Source of the DNA: Hyphochytrium catenoides | Lineage: Eukaryota; Sar; Hyphochytriomycetes; Hyphochytriales; Hyphochytriaceae | Assembly (NCBI GenBank): GCA_900088475.1 | Contig: FLMG01002844.1 | Coordinates: forward strand, 1-48,887 | Direction: 5' to 3' | DNA: 48,887 nucleotides | Shown: positions 11,401 through 23,100 of the stretch, piece after piece | How the letters are laid out: each line of letters opens with the position of its first letter | Position numbering within the stretch: the stretch's first letter is position 1 | Program-made: the position numbers and the translations under genes | Notes under the pieces: model-generated | Database searches by the model: none | The model's input: the letters and a program-made list of their open reading frames with translations, nothing else | Told to the model about the DNA's origin: nothing

Positions 11401-13144
11401 GTCCTTTGTCCGCCATCTCCATTCTCTCTCGCCAAAGCTTAAAGCGTTGCCTGGGTATTGTCTGACTGCCCTCTCTTAAGCTTTGTTCTCTTCGTAGTCT
11501 TCTCACCTTTCTGTTCCTGTCCTTCCAGGTCTGTGAGGGGCAGCGACCTGATGTCACCCATCTCTCGGTACAGCTCATGCCCTACCCTTGGTTCGAGAGA
11601 CAGGTAGAGAAGACATACTAGATCACATTCCCAGTCTTTAACCCATATCTCACACTTCCCATTTCTTCTGGACGACAATCTGAGAGCAGAAAGTGCTCTA
11701 TCCGTTAGTCACTTTCCCTCCTCTCTTTGACGGTGTGACCACAAGCCGCTCCTCGCCGGGGAACACGAAGCTCATCCATGACTTCATGGAGGCAAACATT
11801 GGACGGCACCCAGAGATTTTCTTGGACTTGCACTCGCTGGTAAGGGAGCGGTCATTCTCTGCCTAGCAGTAGGATGTACGACAGTCTATGGAGACACACA
11901 AAAATTAGAGCATCTGCACCAAGGGGAGAGAAGCGGCAAAAGAGTGCATCTGCGGGAGCATGACTCGAACAGGGAGCGAGAGGGAGATAGTGGCCGTGGA
12001 GAAGAGACCTTCTCCCCCGTTAGGTGTTTAGACCGGGCATATGGAAGGGGACAACTCCCCGCCGAGCCTACAGCTTTCCAGGCATGCAGCCCATTCTCTA
12101 CTCAAACTGAGCGCTTTGCTGTTTACCCTTCGTTTCTCGAACCTTTCACTCTTTCCCTTTTGTTGTCTTTCTAGCATGACCCGGACATCAAGGATGAAGG
12201 ACGATGGTTTAGGTTCCGGGTGGTTCCGTACGGGTTGCTATGGAAAGTCACACGCGGAGATGCCTTAAGAAAGAAGCCGCAGCTCTATATTCGCCGCTGG
12301 CTGGAAAGCAATGCCCGGGCTTTCGAGGTCTTTGCGTCCTTGTTACCTTTTCTCCTTCAACTCTCTCTGGTCGTTTAGCTCGTTCTCTATCGTCTTGCCA
12401 AACACCGGGTTGGCCGTCTCTCTCTAACTCTAGCTTGCCCCTTGACGTCGTTGCGCGGCACCTTCTCAGACCATCAACAAGCACTTTCGCCCAGCTTTAG
12501 CCGGTAGGGCCCCTTTCTCCTCTGTCCATTGGCCACAGCTCTTGTTATCACCCTTTCTAACCTCCGCACAGAGAAATACGCCGCCGGAAGCTGGGAGAGG
12601 GCGGCGCTTAAAATCTACACGGACGGACGTTACCAGGCCGGGATCTTTATTCTGGGACTGGCGATGAAGAACCGACCAGCAACCGGTGAAGCTGCGACTC
12701 TCACTCTGTACTATAACATGCTCAAAGAGGCAGTCCAGGGGACACAAGAGGCCCTGAGAGGTAGTGACAAGGTACGCAGGCTGCGGATTTCTTTCCTTAT
12801 CAAAGGCTCTACTCTCTCCTACGACTAGAACTTTTGGACTGTCCCACTCAGAATGTCTAACAATCGCCTTTCTCCATCCTCAGGGCGCCATTACGGCTCT
12901 CCGCTACGACGTCTTGAAGAACGCAGCCTTGGCGCTCACTCAGCTCGAAGGCTTTCTGCGAGTGCTGCAAAAGTTTGATCACGTTCTTCCATCAGAGACA
13001 GAGAGTGCCGATGTACGGAACTACACTGTCGTGCAAAGGCGAATGGAAGAGGTGATTGAACAGTTCATCTCTGAGGCCCCGGGAGACAAAGATATTGGCG
13101 CTTTCCGCCGGATGGTCGCGCAATCGAGAGCGGGAGCGAGCTGA
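8407..13144 (+). CDS. TMEM260-like (DUF2723) membrane glycosyltransferase, 15 exons
   Basis: Exons are 8407-8639, 8726-8956, 9037-9112, 9267-9402, 9689-9776, 10066-10228, 10356-10571, 10641-10692, 10758-11035, 11251-11361, 11529-11603, 11690-11839, 12175-12327, 12574-12771 and 12884-13144, in frame throughout, for 806 residues. The N-terminal half is a multi-pass membrane domain. Hallmarks are SIPGGDSGELV in the first lumenal loop (with the acidic residues typical of GT-C enzymes), GVAHPPGYPLY, SANVFS, FALNNLL, GLALSNQHT, LSPYLYL, GSWGDT and RFWMQP. The lumenal C-terminal half has LPHGALLLSHTD, IRYLQVCEGQRPDV, VQLMPYPWF, TFPPLF and VVPYGLLWKV, as in TMEM260. Human TMEM260 is an ER O-mannosyltransferase acting on plexin/receptor IPT domains; the substrate here is unknown. 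The start is the first ATG of a soluble basic segment before the first membrane helix. Confidence 0.93.
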
Positions 13145-13871
13145 GATAACCGCAAAGGAGCTTAACAGGGCCATTCGATGTCAGTATCAACTGGTGTCAG
13201 GGCCTAACAGACCTGCCTCGTATCTGTCGGGGATAAACATATATGCATTAAGCTGTCATTTCGTGAACAGTTGTCTCTTTCATTAGCCCCATCATCCAAT
13301 GGACAGGCAATCGCTCATTACAAGGTGTTCTGGAAGATCTCCGGCCGCAGCGAGCGCTATCGCTTCCATGACCTGCTGTCATGAACAACTCGATCCCTCA
13401 TCGCCTATTGTTCTATCAGCTTGCTAGTAGTAGGTCTCAAGATCTTTGCCTAGCACAGCTCTTCGCACTATAAAGATAATGTTGGCGGACTTCATTGATG
13501 CTGTTCTGCCTGCTTGCAAGGCCAGAGTCCGGTCCGAGAAGCTTTCTCTTCTGTTGACTCGACGGTGCCACTGCAGGCGGGGACGCGGCAGCTCAATCCA
13601 GCTGTCCAAACATCTCAAACTTTACGGTCCTTATGGCGAATTTAGCCTCATGTCTCCTATTTCAAGCTTACAATTGACCGATTTTGACATCAAGTACCGT
13701 TGGTTGGATAGCCTTACTTTGGGCTTACTGTATTCAACGAGAATAGCAAGTAATCCCAATCTGAATATAGCCGTTAGAGGCGCTTTAGCTTTGGAGGTGA
13801 GGTGAGCTTCACCTCTGACGATGAGAAGAGGAAGTGAAAAGAGCGGCGGACCAAAAATGTAACCTCAATGC

Positions 13872-13939
<68 letters not shown>
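13145..13939. other. Intergenic with long CT microsatellite
   Basis: This lies between the TMEM260-like gene and the next membrane protein gene on the same strand. An open frame at 13446-13805 (+) is unrecognised and may or may not be a 5' exon of the next gene. Confidence 0.4.

Positions 13940-13949
<10 letters not shown>
13872..13949. repeat. (TC)n microsatellite
   Basis: An almost pure TC run of about 75 nt with two single-base interruptions. It directly precedes TTTTCTAG, so it may serve as an unusually long polypyrimidine tract for an acceptor at about 13956. Confidence 0.95.
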
Positions 13950-13956
13950 TTTCTAG

Positions 13957-15428
13957 TTCCCCTGCTCCCATGCTGCTCTCTTCGACACCAGGCGATGAGA
14001 GTCCATTAGCCAGAGCTACAAGCGTGTCAAAAAGCCGTGGGGAAACTCTCCGCCCCAGACCTTTTGGTCCTGTCCCAAACCCGCCAAAGGTTCAATCCTT
14101 TTCCTTCCTCTTCCTCTACCCAGAAGCCAGACCCAAGGATCGACTCGCGCTCTTATCCACGACGTTCGCCTCCTTCAAACTTCCTCCTTTGCCAGAGGTT
14201 GACTGGCTCGATCTCCCTCAGTGTGCCACGCTTTGTCGTCAGTCCCAGACGAGCTTCAGCAGGATGATTGTCATTGGCAAAGATACCGAGGCAATAAACG
14301 CAAAGAGCGCCAGGATATTGCGTCGAGAGAAGCGCGATGGGTTCCACTAGGGCACCGAGGGCCACAGGCTCCAGATCAGCGGTACGACCATCACCCGCCG
14401 CGGGGCGCTCTTCTCCCGCGAGAGATTTCAAGACTCAGAGACCAAGATCAAGGCCCCAGCCCGGCAACCGAAGGCAATTCAGTGCGACAAGCAGAAAGCC
14501 GCAGCTGGGTGAGATGAAGGTAGGCAGCTCTTCACGGAGTACTTACATAAAAGAGAGAGAGAGAGAAAAGGAGTGGCAGGACCCTTATTGTTATGAACAT
14601 AAAAGTCCACGGAGAGGCAAAGATGTGTACTGAAAGGGCAGCGGCTAATGGTCTGCGCCGGTGAAAGAATGCAGAGCTCCAGTCTCTTTCTCTATCCAAG
14701 CTCTAACATCCTGTCTTCTACTCTCCAGCCGCTGCCCAGCAATCCGTATAGTCATAGGCAGAGCAGTGGGGCCAGCGCACAGGAAAATAGGCCGGTTCAA
14801 CTCGTTCTCTGCGCTGTGCTGGCCATCCTGCTGCTAACAATCAGCCAGAGGGTCGGCCATCTACTGGGCCTGCCTGTCCCGCACTTCATCTCCGACTTTG
14901 GCCTGACGAACACGGGTTCGGCCAGTCTGCCAGTGCTCATGGTAGCGCTCTACCTTTTGCTCTTCAGGGATCAGGCGGGGCTACGGCGATGGCTGCGGTC
15001 CCGTCACGACAGGAGGAGGACGCGATCAAGAAGAAGTTCTTTCTCAATGGTGGCACGAGGACGGCACAGATGATGGACCAGACGAGGAAGAGAGAAGCTT
15101 TCACTTTCTCCATATCTTTATTTGCGTTCCGCCTCCTGCACTTACTGATCCGCGGAGGCCAGTTATCAGCTCTCCAGTCCATTTTTCTCTGTGGAGAGGA
15201 GGCCAAGGAGAAAGCAAGGCCCATCCAGCGACATCTACTCCCTTCCTACTTGTGCTACCTCTCACGTGGACTGCCTCTCTAGCCCTCTTCCTGCCCTTTC
15301 GTATCAACAGGACATTGTACTTCGGCATTCTACGCTTGATCGTGACGTAAGACCTCCCGCCACGGTTCTAGAAGACGGCCCTTGTGGTTGCTGGCATATC
15401 GCTTGCGCCTTGGCGGCAGGCACGGATG
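13957..15428 (+). CDS. Unrecognised multi-exon membrane protein, partial model
   Basis: The best-supported parts are an exon ending at 14519 before GTAGGC and an exon starting at 14729 after CTCTCCAG; both are in the same phase. The upstream part is a disordered, Ser/Pro/Arg-rich region. The 14729 exon encodes a short polar stretch and then two hydrophobic helices (LVLCAVLAILLLTI and LPVLMVALYLLLF). Downstream, three frames look partly coding: MAAVPSRQEEDAIKKKFFLN (to a stop at 15282), an Arg-rich frame to 15073, and a hydrophobic frame LTWTASLALFLPFRINRTLY reaching GTAAGA at 15346, which can be spliced to a stop at 15426-15428. I cannot choose among these ends. It converges on the myosin gene, whose stop is at 15491. 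I know no family for it. Confidence 0.4.
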
Positions 15429-15490
15429 AAAAGGGAGAGAGCACAACGTGATGAGACCAAGAAAGACCCAGCGTTATGCGCTTGGTGCTC

Positions 15491-18400
15491 TCATTCTCCA
15501 CCCCTTCTCCGCGCCAGAGCACGGGCAAGCTCACTGTTCATGCCGCTATCTGCAGCAACCGTAGCCTTCTCTCCAAACTTTCGAGCGCTACTATCACGAG
15601 ATTTCTATGTAGTAGGGACAAGGAAGAGAGAGCGAGAGCGTGAGAGAAATAGATAGTACACAGAGTAAGGAGAGGAATAGCAACCGTATCTGCCAATGCC
15701 ACAACTCCTTTTTTGCTTGCATCAGGAATGAAGGCGAGAAAAGGTGTCCGCACGGTGTAGAGGAAGAAGACGGTAATGGCGTGAGGGACCTGTTGGGTGC
15801 TAGAGAGGCGCGACTCTCGTTCTGCGGCTTTTTTGGCTTTCTTCTCCGCAACGCGCTGGCGGCGTAGTTCCTCTCTCTTAGCGTCTCTCTGCATTTGTAC
15901 ATGCAAGCTATCAGCTCATAATAAGACAGCAGCCACGCTGTAGTGCAAAGCCTAGGATTGTCTCTGTCTTCCCTCTCTCTATCTTCTCATCCTTACACTA
16001 ACAATCATCGTCGACCTCTTCTTACCATTGCCTGACGGCGCTCGCGCTCCTCTGCAGCTTTTCTCCGCTCTTCTTCCATCTTTTTCCGTCGTATCTTCTC
16101 TCTCTTTCGTCGCGCCCTCACAGCAGACTCTGGTACACCTAGTGAGAGGAAGGCTCTTCTGCATATCATCTTTTCCCAAACCGCAAGGACGAAGAGCTTT
16201 TCTACCTGCACTAGCAGCAACTTGGACTATATCTCCGGCACCGCTGAGGGTGATGTCAAGCTTTTTTCCCGTCTTGTTGAACATTATAGGTCCCGCTGGG
16301 GTGAGCGCTAACTGTGGACAAATCGAATATCAGCTGGTTAGAGCTTCTCTCACATCGTGACATTCTGCTCTCTTCTATTCGAGACCTCTGGTATCGGGTG
16401 CCGTCGCAGCTGTATCTCGTTGCCGAAGTCCACTGTCAGCTCCCTACCGCTTGTCTTCAGCACAGCATCTGATAAAACCCCTAATGGAGAGAGAGATGTC
16501 AGTCAACAAGTAGCTTTCTAACAGTAAGAGGAGCTTGAAAGAGGGAGAAGCTGCCATCGAACCGTAGCTGCATGTGCGGGTGAGCGAAGAAGAGAGAGAC
16601 AGAGGAAGCGGAAGAGAACGAAGCTGGAGAGAGCATGACGAAATATAAAACGAGAGTTGCACAGCACACAGCAAGAGACTGTCATCCTCTGTCGACCTAG
16701 TATTTCTGACTTCTTATCTGTTGAGAGGATCTGATCCTCAAGAACTTCAGTGGAGAAGAACCCAACGACCTCGTCCCAAACTGCAGGAGGACAGACTCAG
16801 ATCGCTGCTTGCAAGGACCGCAAACCATCAAACGAAGGAGGAAGAAGAAGAAGAGGTAACGCGGAGAAGTGACGCGACGCAGAGAAAGGGTACTGGATGA
16901 CACCTCTAACAGGACTATAAAAGCCCTTATCAGGGACGCAGAATGTCTGAGCACAGACGGCATCGCAGAATATCTTCCCCGTGACTCTGCAGTGGTGCCG
17001 ACGCCTGAACATCGTAAAGGGCTGCTGGGTTCCCATGCAGACAGGAGCCTGTAGAGGAGAGAGACGAAGCGGTCACTTTGAAGGGTAAAGGGCCAGTAAG
17101 TAAAGGCTTGAGAAAGATGAAGATTAATCAGCGCTGAAGGAGCGGACAAGACAGGAGGAGCAACCCAATGCACCTGCTTGTTATCGAGCCAGTTCGACGT
17201 GTCAGGCTTCTCCATGCGTTCTGGAACCTTGACGTTTACAATGATGACACTATCTGCCAGCTGGGAGAGCTTCAGACCTTCCACCTCAGAGATGAGGATA
17301 CGACGGCGCAGGAAGACCAATGGTTGAGTCTAGAACATGGTGTCAAAAGAAGAGATGTGCCCAACGTCAGCTCCGATGGTCTATCTAACGCCATGACACT
17401 GCTTTGTTTGTTCTCTCTACTTTGTCTCTCTCTCTCTCTCCCTTCTCTTTGAGTCTCCTTATACATCTCCGTCTCCCCGTCCCTACCCAACTTGCGTTCT
17501 TCGCCTTAGGGTCTGGCGCTGAACGGGGAACGGTCTGCATCAGATAGAGAGCGGAAGGGGTGATGGCCAGCAACCGACATACCCGCCGCGGTGGAGAATT
17601 TGCCTCTTCTCCCTTAACCACTCTGTCAACCTGCAGACAAGGATGGGTTCTTAACAAATGGACGAAGTTTCAGAACTTCTGGTAAGAGTCGCAACGCTGA
17701 CCCAAAAAAGCTCAGTCGAGCGCAGAAATGCAGGCGAGAGAGGGGCTGCTACTCGCAGGATGGGAGGAATAGTCAGAGGCGACTGCAGACCAATGGAAAA
17801 GAAGTGACGGAGAGAGCTGACCGGACCTTGTCAAGAAAGAGAATGCGTTCATCTTCCCCATAGTAGTCAATGATATCTCGCACTGCATCCTTCTCCTCAC
17901 CGTCATGCACATAATCACCGTCAAAAGGTCTGAATATAGAGGCAGCCCGCCTCTCCTTCCTGTCAGAGGGCAAAGCCGAGACGGAAAGAGAAAGGGCTTA
18001 GTAATCGTCCTGCCTCTCACTTCCCTGTGCACGAGCCACTTGATTATTCATGGCATTCGCGCTCTGAACGTCCAATCCTCCCATTTCCTATCTCCATTCT
18101 GTCACTGGCAGCCTCCCATCCAAGCTCCTTTCTGATATCGCCCCACAGTACATATAGGCAGCAGATCCCTTACGAGTGACTGGCATAGAGCTTGGCTATG
18201 CGCTGCTGCAGCAGAAGGTAGTGACGCCGACCAATAAACTTCCTCCACGCGCGCTGGATCCTTGTCACATAGCTTCCGACTGTTTTCTCTCTCAGCCTAA
18301 CAGGAAGGTAGAAGCCCAACAAGGTTGAGATGCAAGTGAGAGTGCTCAAGCGGAGAGAGAGACGCGCAGCCACGTGACCCTTGCACTTTCTTACCTTTCT

Positions 18401-21400
18401 AGGTTGAAGTACGTTTCTGGAGTTCTGATAAAGATCATCGTCTTTCCCAGCTGCACCTCGTGCTCCAACTCAGGCAGAGATTTTGTTGCAGATCTAAGAA
18501 TCGCCTTTGTACCTTTAGGAGCAGGTGAAGTCAGCCCCAATGGAATGGAAAAACCATTCTAGAGTGATTAGGAAGAGAAGAAGGTCGGACTGGAGATAGG
18601 CTAGTGGTAGCGTGAAGCAGGAGTTGGAGAAGCCGAGCGAACAGAGGGGTTTCTCCGAAGCCATGCCCCAAGGTCAGAAGGATCTGAGAGGGAATCCCGG
18701 TTCCGCATTAGCTGCGATGTTAATCAGTCGGACCTCTCTTATCTCCATGTTTCCACTCCGGGTAAGTCTCTTTTGACAGAATACGGAAGCGGTCAAGAAA
18801 CCGTCCATACTCCGTGCGATATGCAAACCCTGCGCGCCGCACCTAGAGCGTCGGAGTTAGTCTTTAGTCGGCTGAACATCTGTCCGTTTCCCAGCTCCGA
18901 CAAGGAAAGCTTCCGGTCTCGTCTTTATCTCACTAAAAGTTGGACTCCATAGCTTCTATCCTACGCTCATGCGACGGCCCTTTTGCTTTCTTGGTCCTGC
19001 GGCGCCTCCTACCTTGATATTCTCCAACAGCCCTAAGTATTGGATTTGGTGCAACACCCTTTGATCGTCGATGACACCTGCTTTCTTCTTCTCGTTACTC
19101 TTGATACATCGCACATAGTGAGGACTGCAGCCCATTAGCGCTGCCACCAACTCGTTGCATTGGGTCCGAATTTTCCACCTGTCAGGATTGTAAATGGGCA
19201 CGAGGCACGGAGGAGGTCAACCTGGGAGGAAAGCCCTTAACTTAGAAGATCCAGACGAGGAGGACGACGATGGAGTGTCCAAGACGACGCAAACGGCCCA
19301 CAAAGCCACCTTGCAAACAGCAGCATTGTAGAGCTTAGTTGCCATCCTCTGTCTTTCTTACCCCGCAGTCTTGGGCATTTGTTTGTCGTTGAGATCCACC
19401 ACTTCGGGATACAAATGCTGCAGCAATTTATTAGAGGATCCCTTGACGACCAAGGTGATATCCTTGGCCAGAAAGTCCTTGAATGGGGAAGGGCATTGGG
19501 ATGGGGCAGGAGGGCGTACTAATGAGCCAGACGTGCTATCGGCTGATGATGCAGTCAGGAGCAACAATAGCATGGTCTAAGGCGGCAGTAAATCCTAATC
19601 CTCTGTGAGAGTACCCGAGGAGTCCCAAAAGAAGAGGCTTCATAGCCGCTTCGGCACCCCGCTTTGCGAAACGATCATCTTATCTCTTACCTTGGTAGCA
19701 TCAGAGAAGCCTGAGATATTGTACTGGACCTGGCCTGCATAGTGGCGGATTTCGAAAACTCTGCCTCTTTTGCCAAAGTGAGGATGAGACCGATGGAAGC
19801 CTGCCACTTTATCTAAAAAGCTGCAAAGCAACATGCGCAAGCCCTTAGACAGTCATATTTGCAAAAGGCTCATGGAAGTCGCAGGTCACGCTGGAGGCAG
19901 AGCTTAATAGCGTAAGAGCCCTACGTGTCGTCAACTCTGTCTCCTCCAAGACTATGAGCTGTCTTTATCGTGTCATCCAGAATGAGGAAGACTCCAGGTG
20001 GCTGGCGGCCTTCGATAAGCTCGCAAACAATCTATGGTAAGTGTAGGGTTAGTTTGGGCAGCAGTGAGAGAAGCGCAAAGCAAAGCTGGGTCCTCTTAAT
20101 GCGCCCTTTGGAGGGACTATAAGAAGAAGGACAAACGATAAGGAAGAAGGGAAGCAAGATTTGCACCTTATTGTTGAAGAACGGGATGGGCTTCCAAGCA
20201 ATGCCCTCCCGGGCATATTCTTCCTGCAGGCGGAAGATCAGTGCACAAAATCATGTCTCGCTTTGACAACTGGCTGGCCCCTCCCTTTTTCCCGCCCATA
20301 CTTTCTACCTTTTAACATATAATCAGCACTAATTACGCATTCACCTGTTCTGCATTGAGCGTTAGCTCTATGAAAATTTGTTGGAGCTTCTCGTTGACAT
20401 AGTTGATGCAAAACTGCTCAAAACCGTTGTTGTCAAAGATCTCAAAGCCATAAATGTCCAGGACGCCTAAATAATGAGTCACTGGAGTTAGTGAAGGTCA
20501 CATCGATGTGTCCTTTAGACTTAGTATCGTAGGTTTACCGATGGAATAAAGCGAATCCTCATTGATCTCTTCTCCCATATCCCTTCTCTTCTCAATATCC
20601 AGCGCACTGTTAACTCTCGCCACCAGGAAGTCAAAGATCCTCTCGTATAGACTCTTTGCCAAACCGTCGCGCGAAGCAGCTGCCTGGATTGGGTTCTGCG
20701 GGACCTGGTAAGTCTCAACCTTTCCTCCGGGGGCCATGGTCTGCAGCGTTCGGCTCGTGAGCGAGGCTGAAAGAGAAGAGGCATCCATTCCCAGGAGGTT
20801 GCAGAAAAGTTGAAGAGAATCTCCTGAGGAAACAGCAGACCCTTCTGCGTCTCCAACCTACCGGCAAACAATCAGGAATGGGTGGGGTGAGACGGGGTAA
20901 GACATGCTAGCATACGATACGAGTAAGCAGAGGAAACCAACAGCAGAGCTGAAGAACAATATCGCTCAGTCGCTGGCTGGTAGGCAACAACAAGTGGCAC
21001 ACAGTTGCTAGTGTAAACAGGCACGATCGCCTCAGTAATCCATGCAAGAGGTCCATTTATCGAGAACGAAGGTTCGTAAGGTCAGAAGTAAGTTGACAAA
21101 GACGGAGGTGAAAGGCAGGCATACCTGTTTTGGACTAAATTTTACGTTTCCAAGGTGTAGGATCGCTGCGATGGCTTGCAAGACGAGTTCCATCTGCTTC
21201 TTCTTTAGACCCACGCTACGCATTGCGTGCAGCGTCTCATTAAATTCCTGGACAAAACATACGATCGCAGAGAAGAGGACGTAAGAGAGAAAGAAAGAGA
21301 TAGGGATGCCATGTGCGTCAGACTCCCTAAGCAGTAGATAACGCTGTATTTGGTGGGAGAGGATAATGGCGGTTAAACAAACGGTCGATAATCTAAAAGT

Positions 21401-23100
21401 CTACCTCGGCATCATCCACTCCTTCTACTTGGTAACAACCGCTCTGGGAAAGGTAGTGGAACTCTTCGTTGCGCTTTAAGAAGAAAGCATCTCTGGCAGG
21501 CAAAACAATAAGATGGACATCAAACCTTATTGATGGAGGCAGATGCCTTCAGTAGTAGGTGAAGTGCCGCACAACAGGAATGAGGGATAAGAGAAGAGAA
21601 TCTGGAAGAGCCTAGCGTGTGAGGCAAAAAGAGAGAGAGAGACAGGGAGAGAGATGAAGGGAAAAGAGCTATCACTACCTAACTTTGGCGGGAGCTCCAG
21701 CCAGAAGCTGGTGAAATATGTGAAAATTCCTCTCTCCTGGTCCTGGTTTCACCACGCGCGACTTCTCTAGCAGGTAGTTTGTCACCTTGCCGCCCTGCGG
21801 ACGGCCAGATGCGTCAAACTTAAGCTCGAAGTACTTTCCGAATCTGCTGCTATTATTGTTCCTCAAAGTCTTTGCATTGCCAAAAGCCTCAAGGAGAGGG
21901 TTGCTGTCTAGAAAGACTCTCTTTACCTGTGATTGAGGGTAGGGCCAAGGGCAAGCGTCAGAGGGAACAAAACCTAGTCACTGCCGAGAGAGAGAGAATA
22001 AAGGGAGGGCGTAACGAAGCAAGAGGAGGCCAAGAGCTGAATATCCACTCAACTAACTTTTTCCACATCCTCTCCACCTCCGCTGATAGAGGCAATGTAG
22101 TTCTGGATTTGCTTTGAAGCTTCAGTTTTCCCAGCTCCACTCTCTCCTGCCATAGTGATGCAGCAGAAAGTCACGAAGATCAGAATCTAATGGATGTGAT
22201 GACGGCGAGCCCGATGGAGCCACAGGCTAACACCGGACTAGGATCCGAGCGTGGTGTTATCAATGGAAAAAGACCATTTGGGAGAAGGCATAAGGCAGAG
22301 GCACTGAGCGGGAGAAAGCTGAGCACTAACGCAGAGGCACTGAGCTGGTCGCCATGACGGGTAGTAGGGAGGAAGTGTCAATAAGGGCACTGTGTTAGGG
22401 CTCCTAACTAGTAGCCTCACCACTAATGATGATGCACTGATTTTCCTCCTCATTTAGCATGGCGCGGTAGGAGGCCTCAGCAATAGCGAACACATGAGGA
22501 GGGCAGTCAATGCGCGCCTTTCTGACGTACTTCTTTATAGTGCGGTCGTCATAGATGGTCAGCCATTTGTACGGATTGACTGCGGATGGTGAAGGTTAGA
22601 GAGTGGACATGGCATTTGACTAGAAAAACATGGGAAAAGGAGTGCAGGAGGAGGTTGCTGCCCTTGGACCGGAAAGAGGCAAAGGAGCACTCATAAGATG
22701 GAAGGGAACGGAGGCGGGGCGGGAGGATCGAGGCCTTCAAGCGCCAGCGATCCAATCGCTCTAACAGAAGGAAACGAGCGCAGTGACATAGCAATTAAAA
22801 TGGTGGACATTCCATTTCATGGAAGGGAAGAGCCAAGAGATAAGCAAAGGAGGATTGAGAGAGATAAGTGCGAGAGAGGATGAGCTAATGAATACCAACG
22901 ACAAGCACGTGTCCGATGAAGGTGTAGATCTGGTCAGCCGCGTGCCTCATTTTTAAATTTTCTAGGATTCCCTTCTCTGACAGCTCTCTGATCAGCACCA
23001 TGTCCTCCACGCCGATCACGGCTCTCTCCACGGCAAAGGACTCATCGTCTCCTTTAGGACCGGCCCTTGGCCTCCCAGTCGTTTTGCTCCTAGAGCCCAT
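15491..23100 (-). CDS. Class I myosin with TH1 tail containing a FYVE-like insert, 26 exons
   Basis: A single-headed, membrane-linking actin motor. Exons on the minus strand: 23100-22896, 22579-22421, 22146-22058, 21926-21679, 21492-21405, 21247-21125, 20857-20539, 20466-20345, 20223-20167, 20031-19925, 19820-19691, 19477-19362, 19178-19013, 18842-18734, 18512-18395, 18296-18174, 17959-17827, 17630-17487, 17329-17174, 17048-16904, 16780-16697, 16468-16386, 16311-16206, 16138-16026, 15888-15790, 15604-15491. They sum to 1151 residues in one frame. Motor landmarks: [27 protein letters not shown]-loop [13 protein letters not shown], switch [11 protein letters not shown], switch [50 protein letters not shown]. 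One IQ motif follows ([14 protein letters not shown]). The TH1 tail runs from [14 protein letters not shown] through [25 protein letters not shown] and [14 protein letters not shown], and is split by a zinc-finger-like insert (separate entry). The end is a highly charged Lys/Arg/Glu helix and a short [13 protein letters not shown] terminus. The junction 19691/19477 gives a segment a few residues shorter than in other motors. Confidence 0.95.
16697..17213 (-). other. Degenerate FYVE-like finger inside the myosin TH1 domain
   Basis: Between the TH1 strands [14 protein letters not shown] and [11 protein letters not shown] the protein reads NWLDNKQ (the FYVE WxxD element), [19 protein letters not shown] (the basic RRHHCR core), DAVC and SPVRVWDEV. 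FYVE fingers bind PI3P on endosomes using the RRHHCR core and eight zinc ligands. Here the second Cys of the first pair is Thr, the Cys of the CG pair is Thr, and the final RVC-x-x-C pair is replaced by Trp and Val. About half the zinc ligands are therefore missing while the lipid-binding core is kept. Confidence 0.7.

Noticed and set aside
15240-15345. Resemblance of LALFLPFRINRTLYFGILRLI to the EXS domain of XPR1/PHO1 phosphate exporters
   Set aside because: Only one short hydrophobic segment fits. The downstream EXS landmarks (F-x-D-F, ADQLTS) are absent, and no SPX domain is seen upstream.
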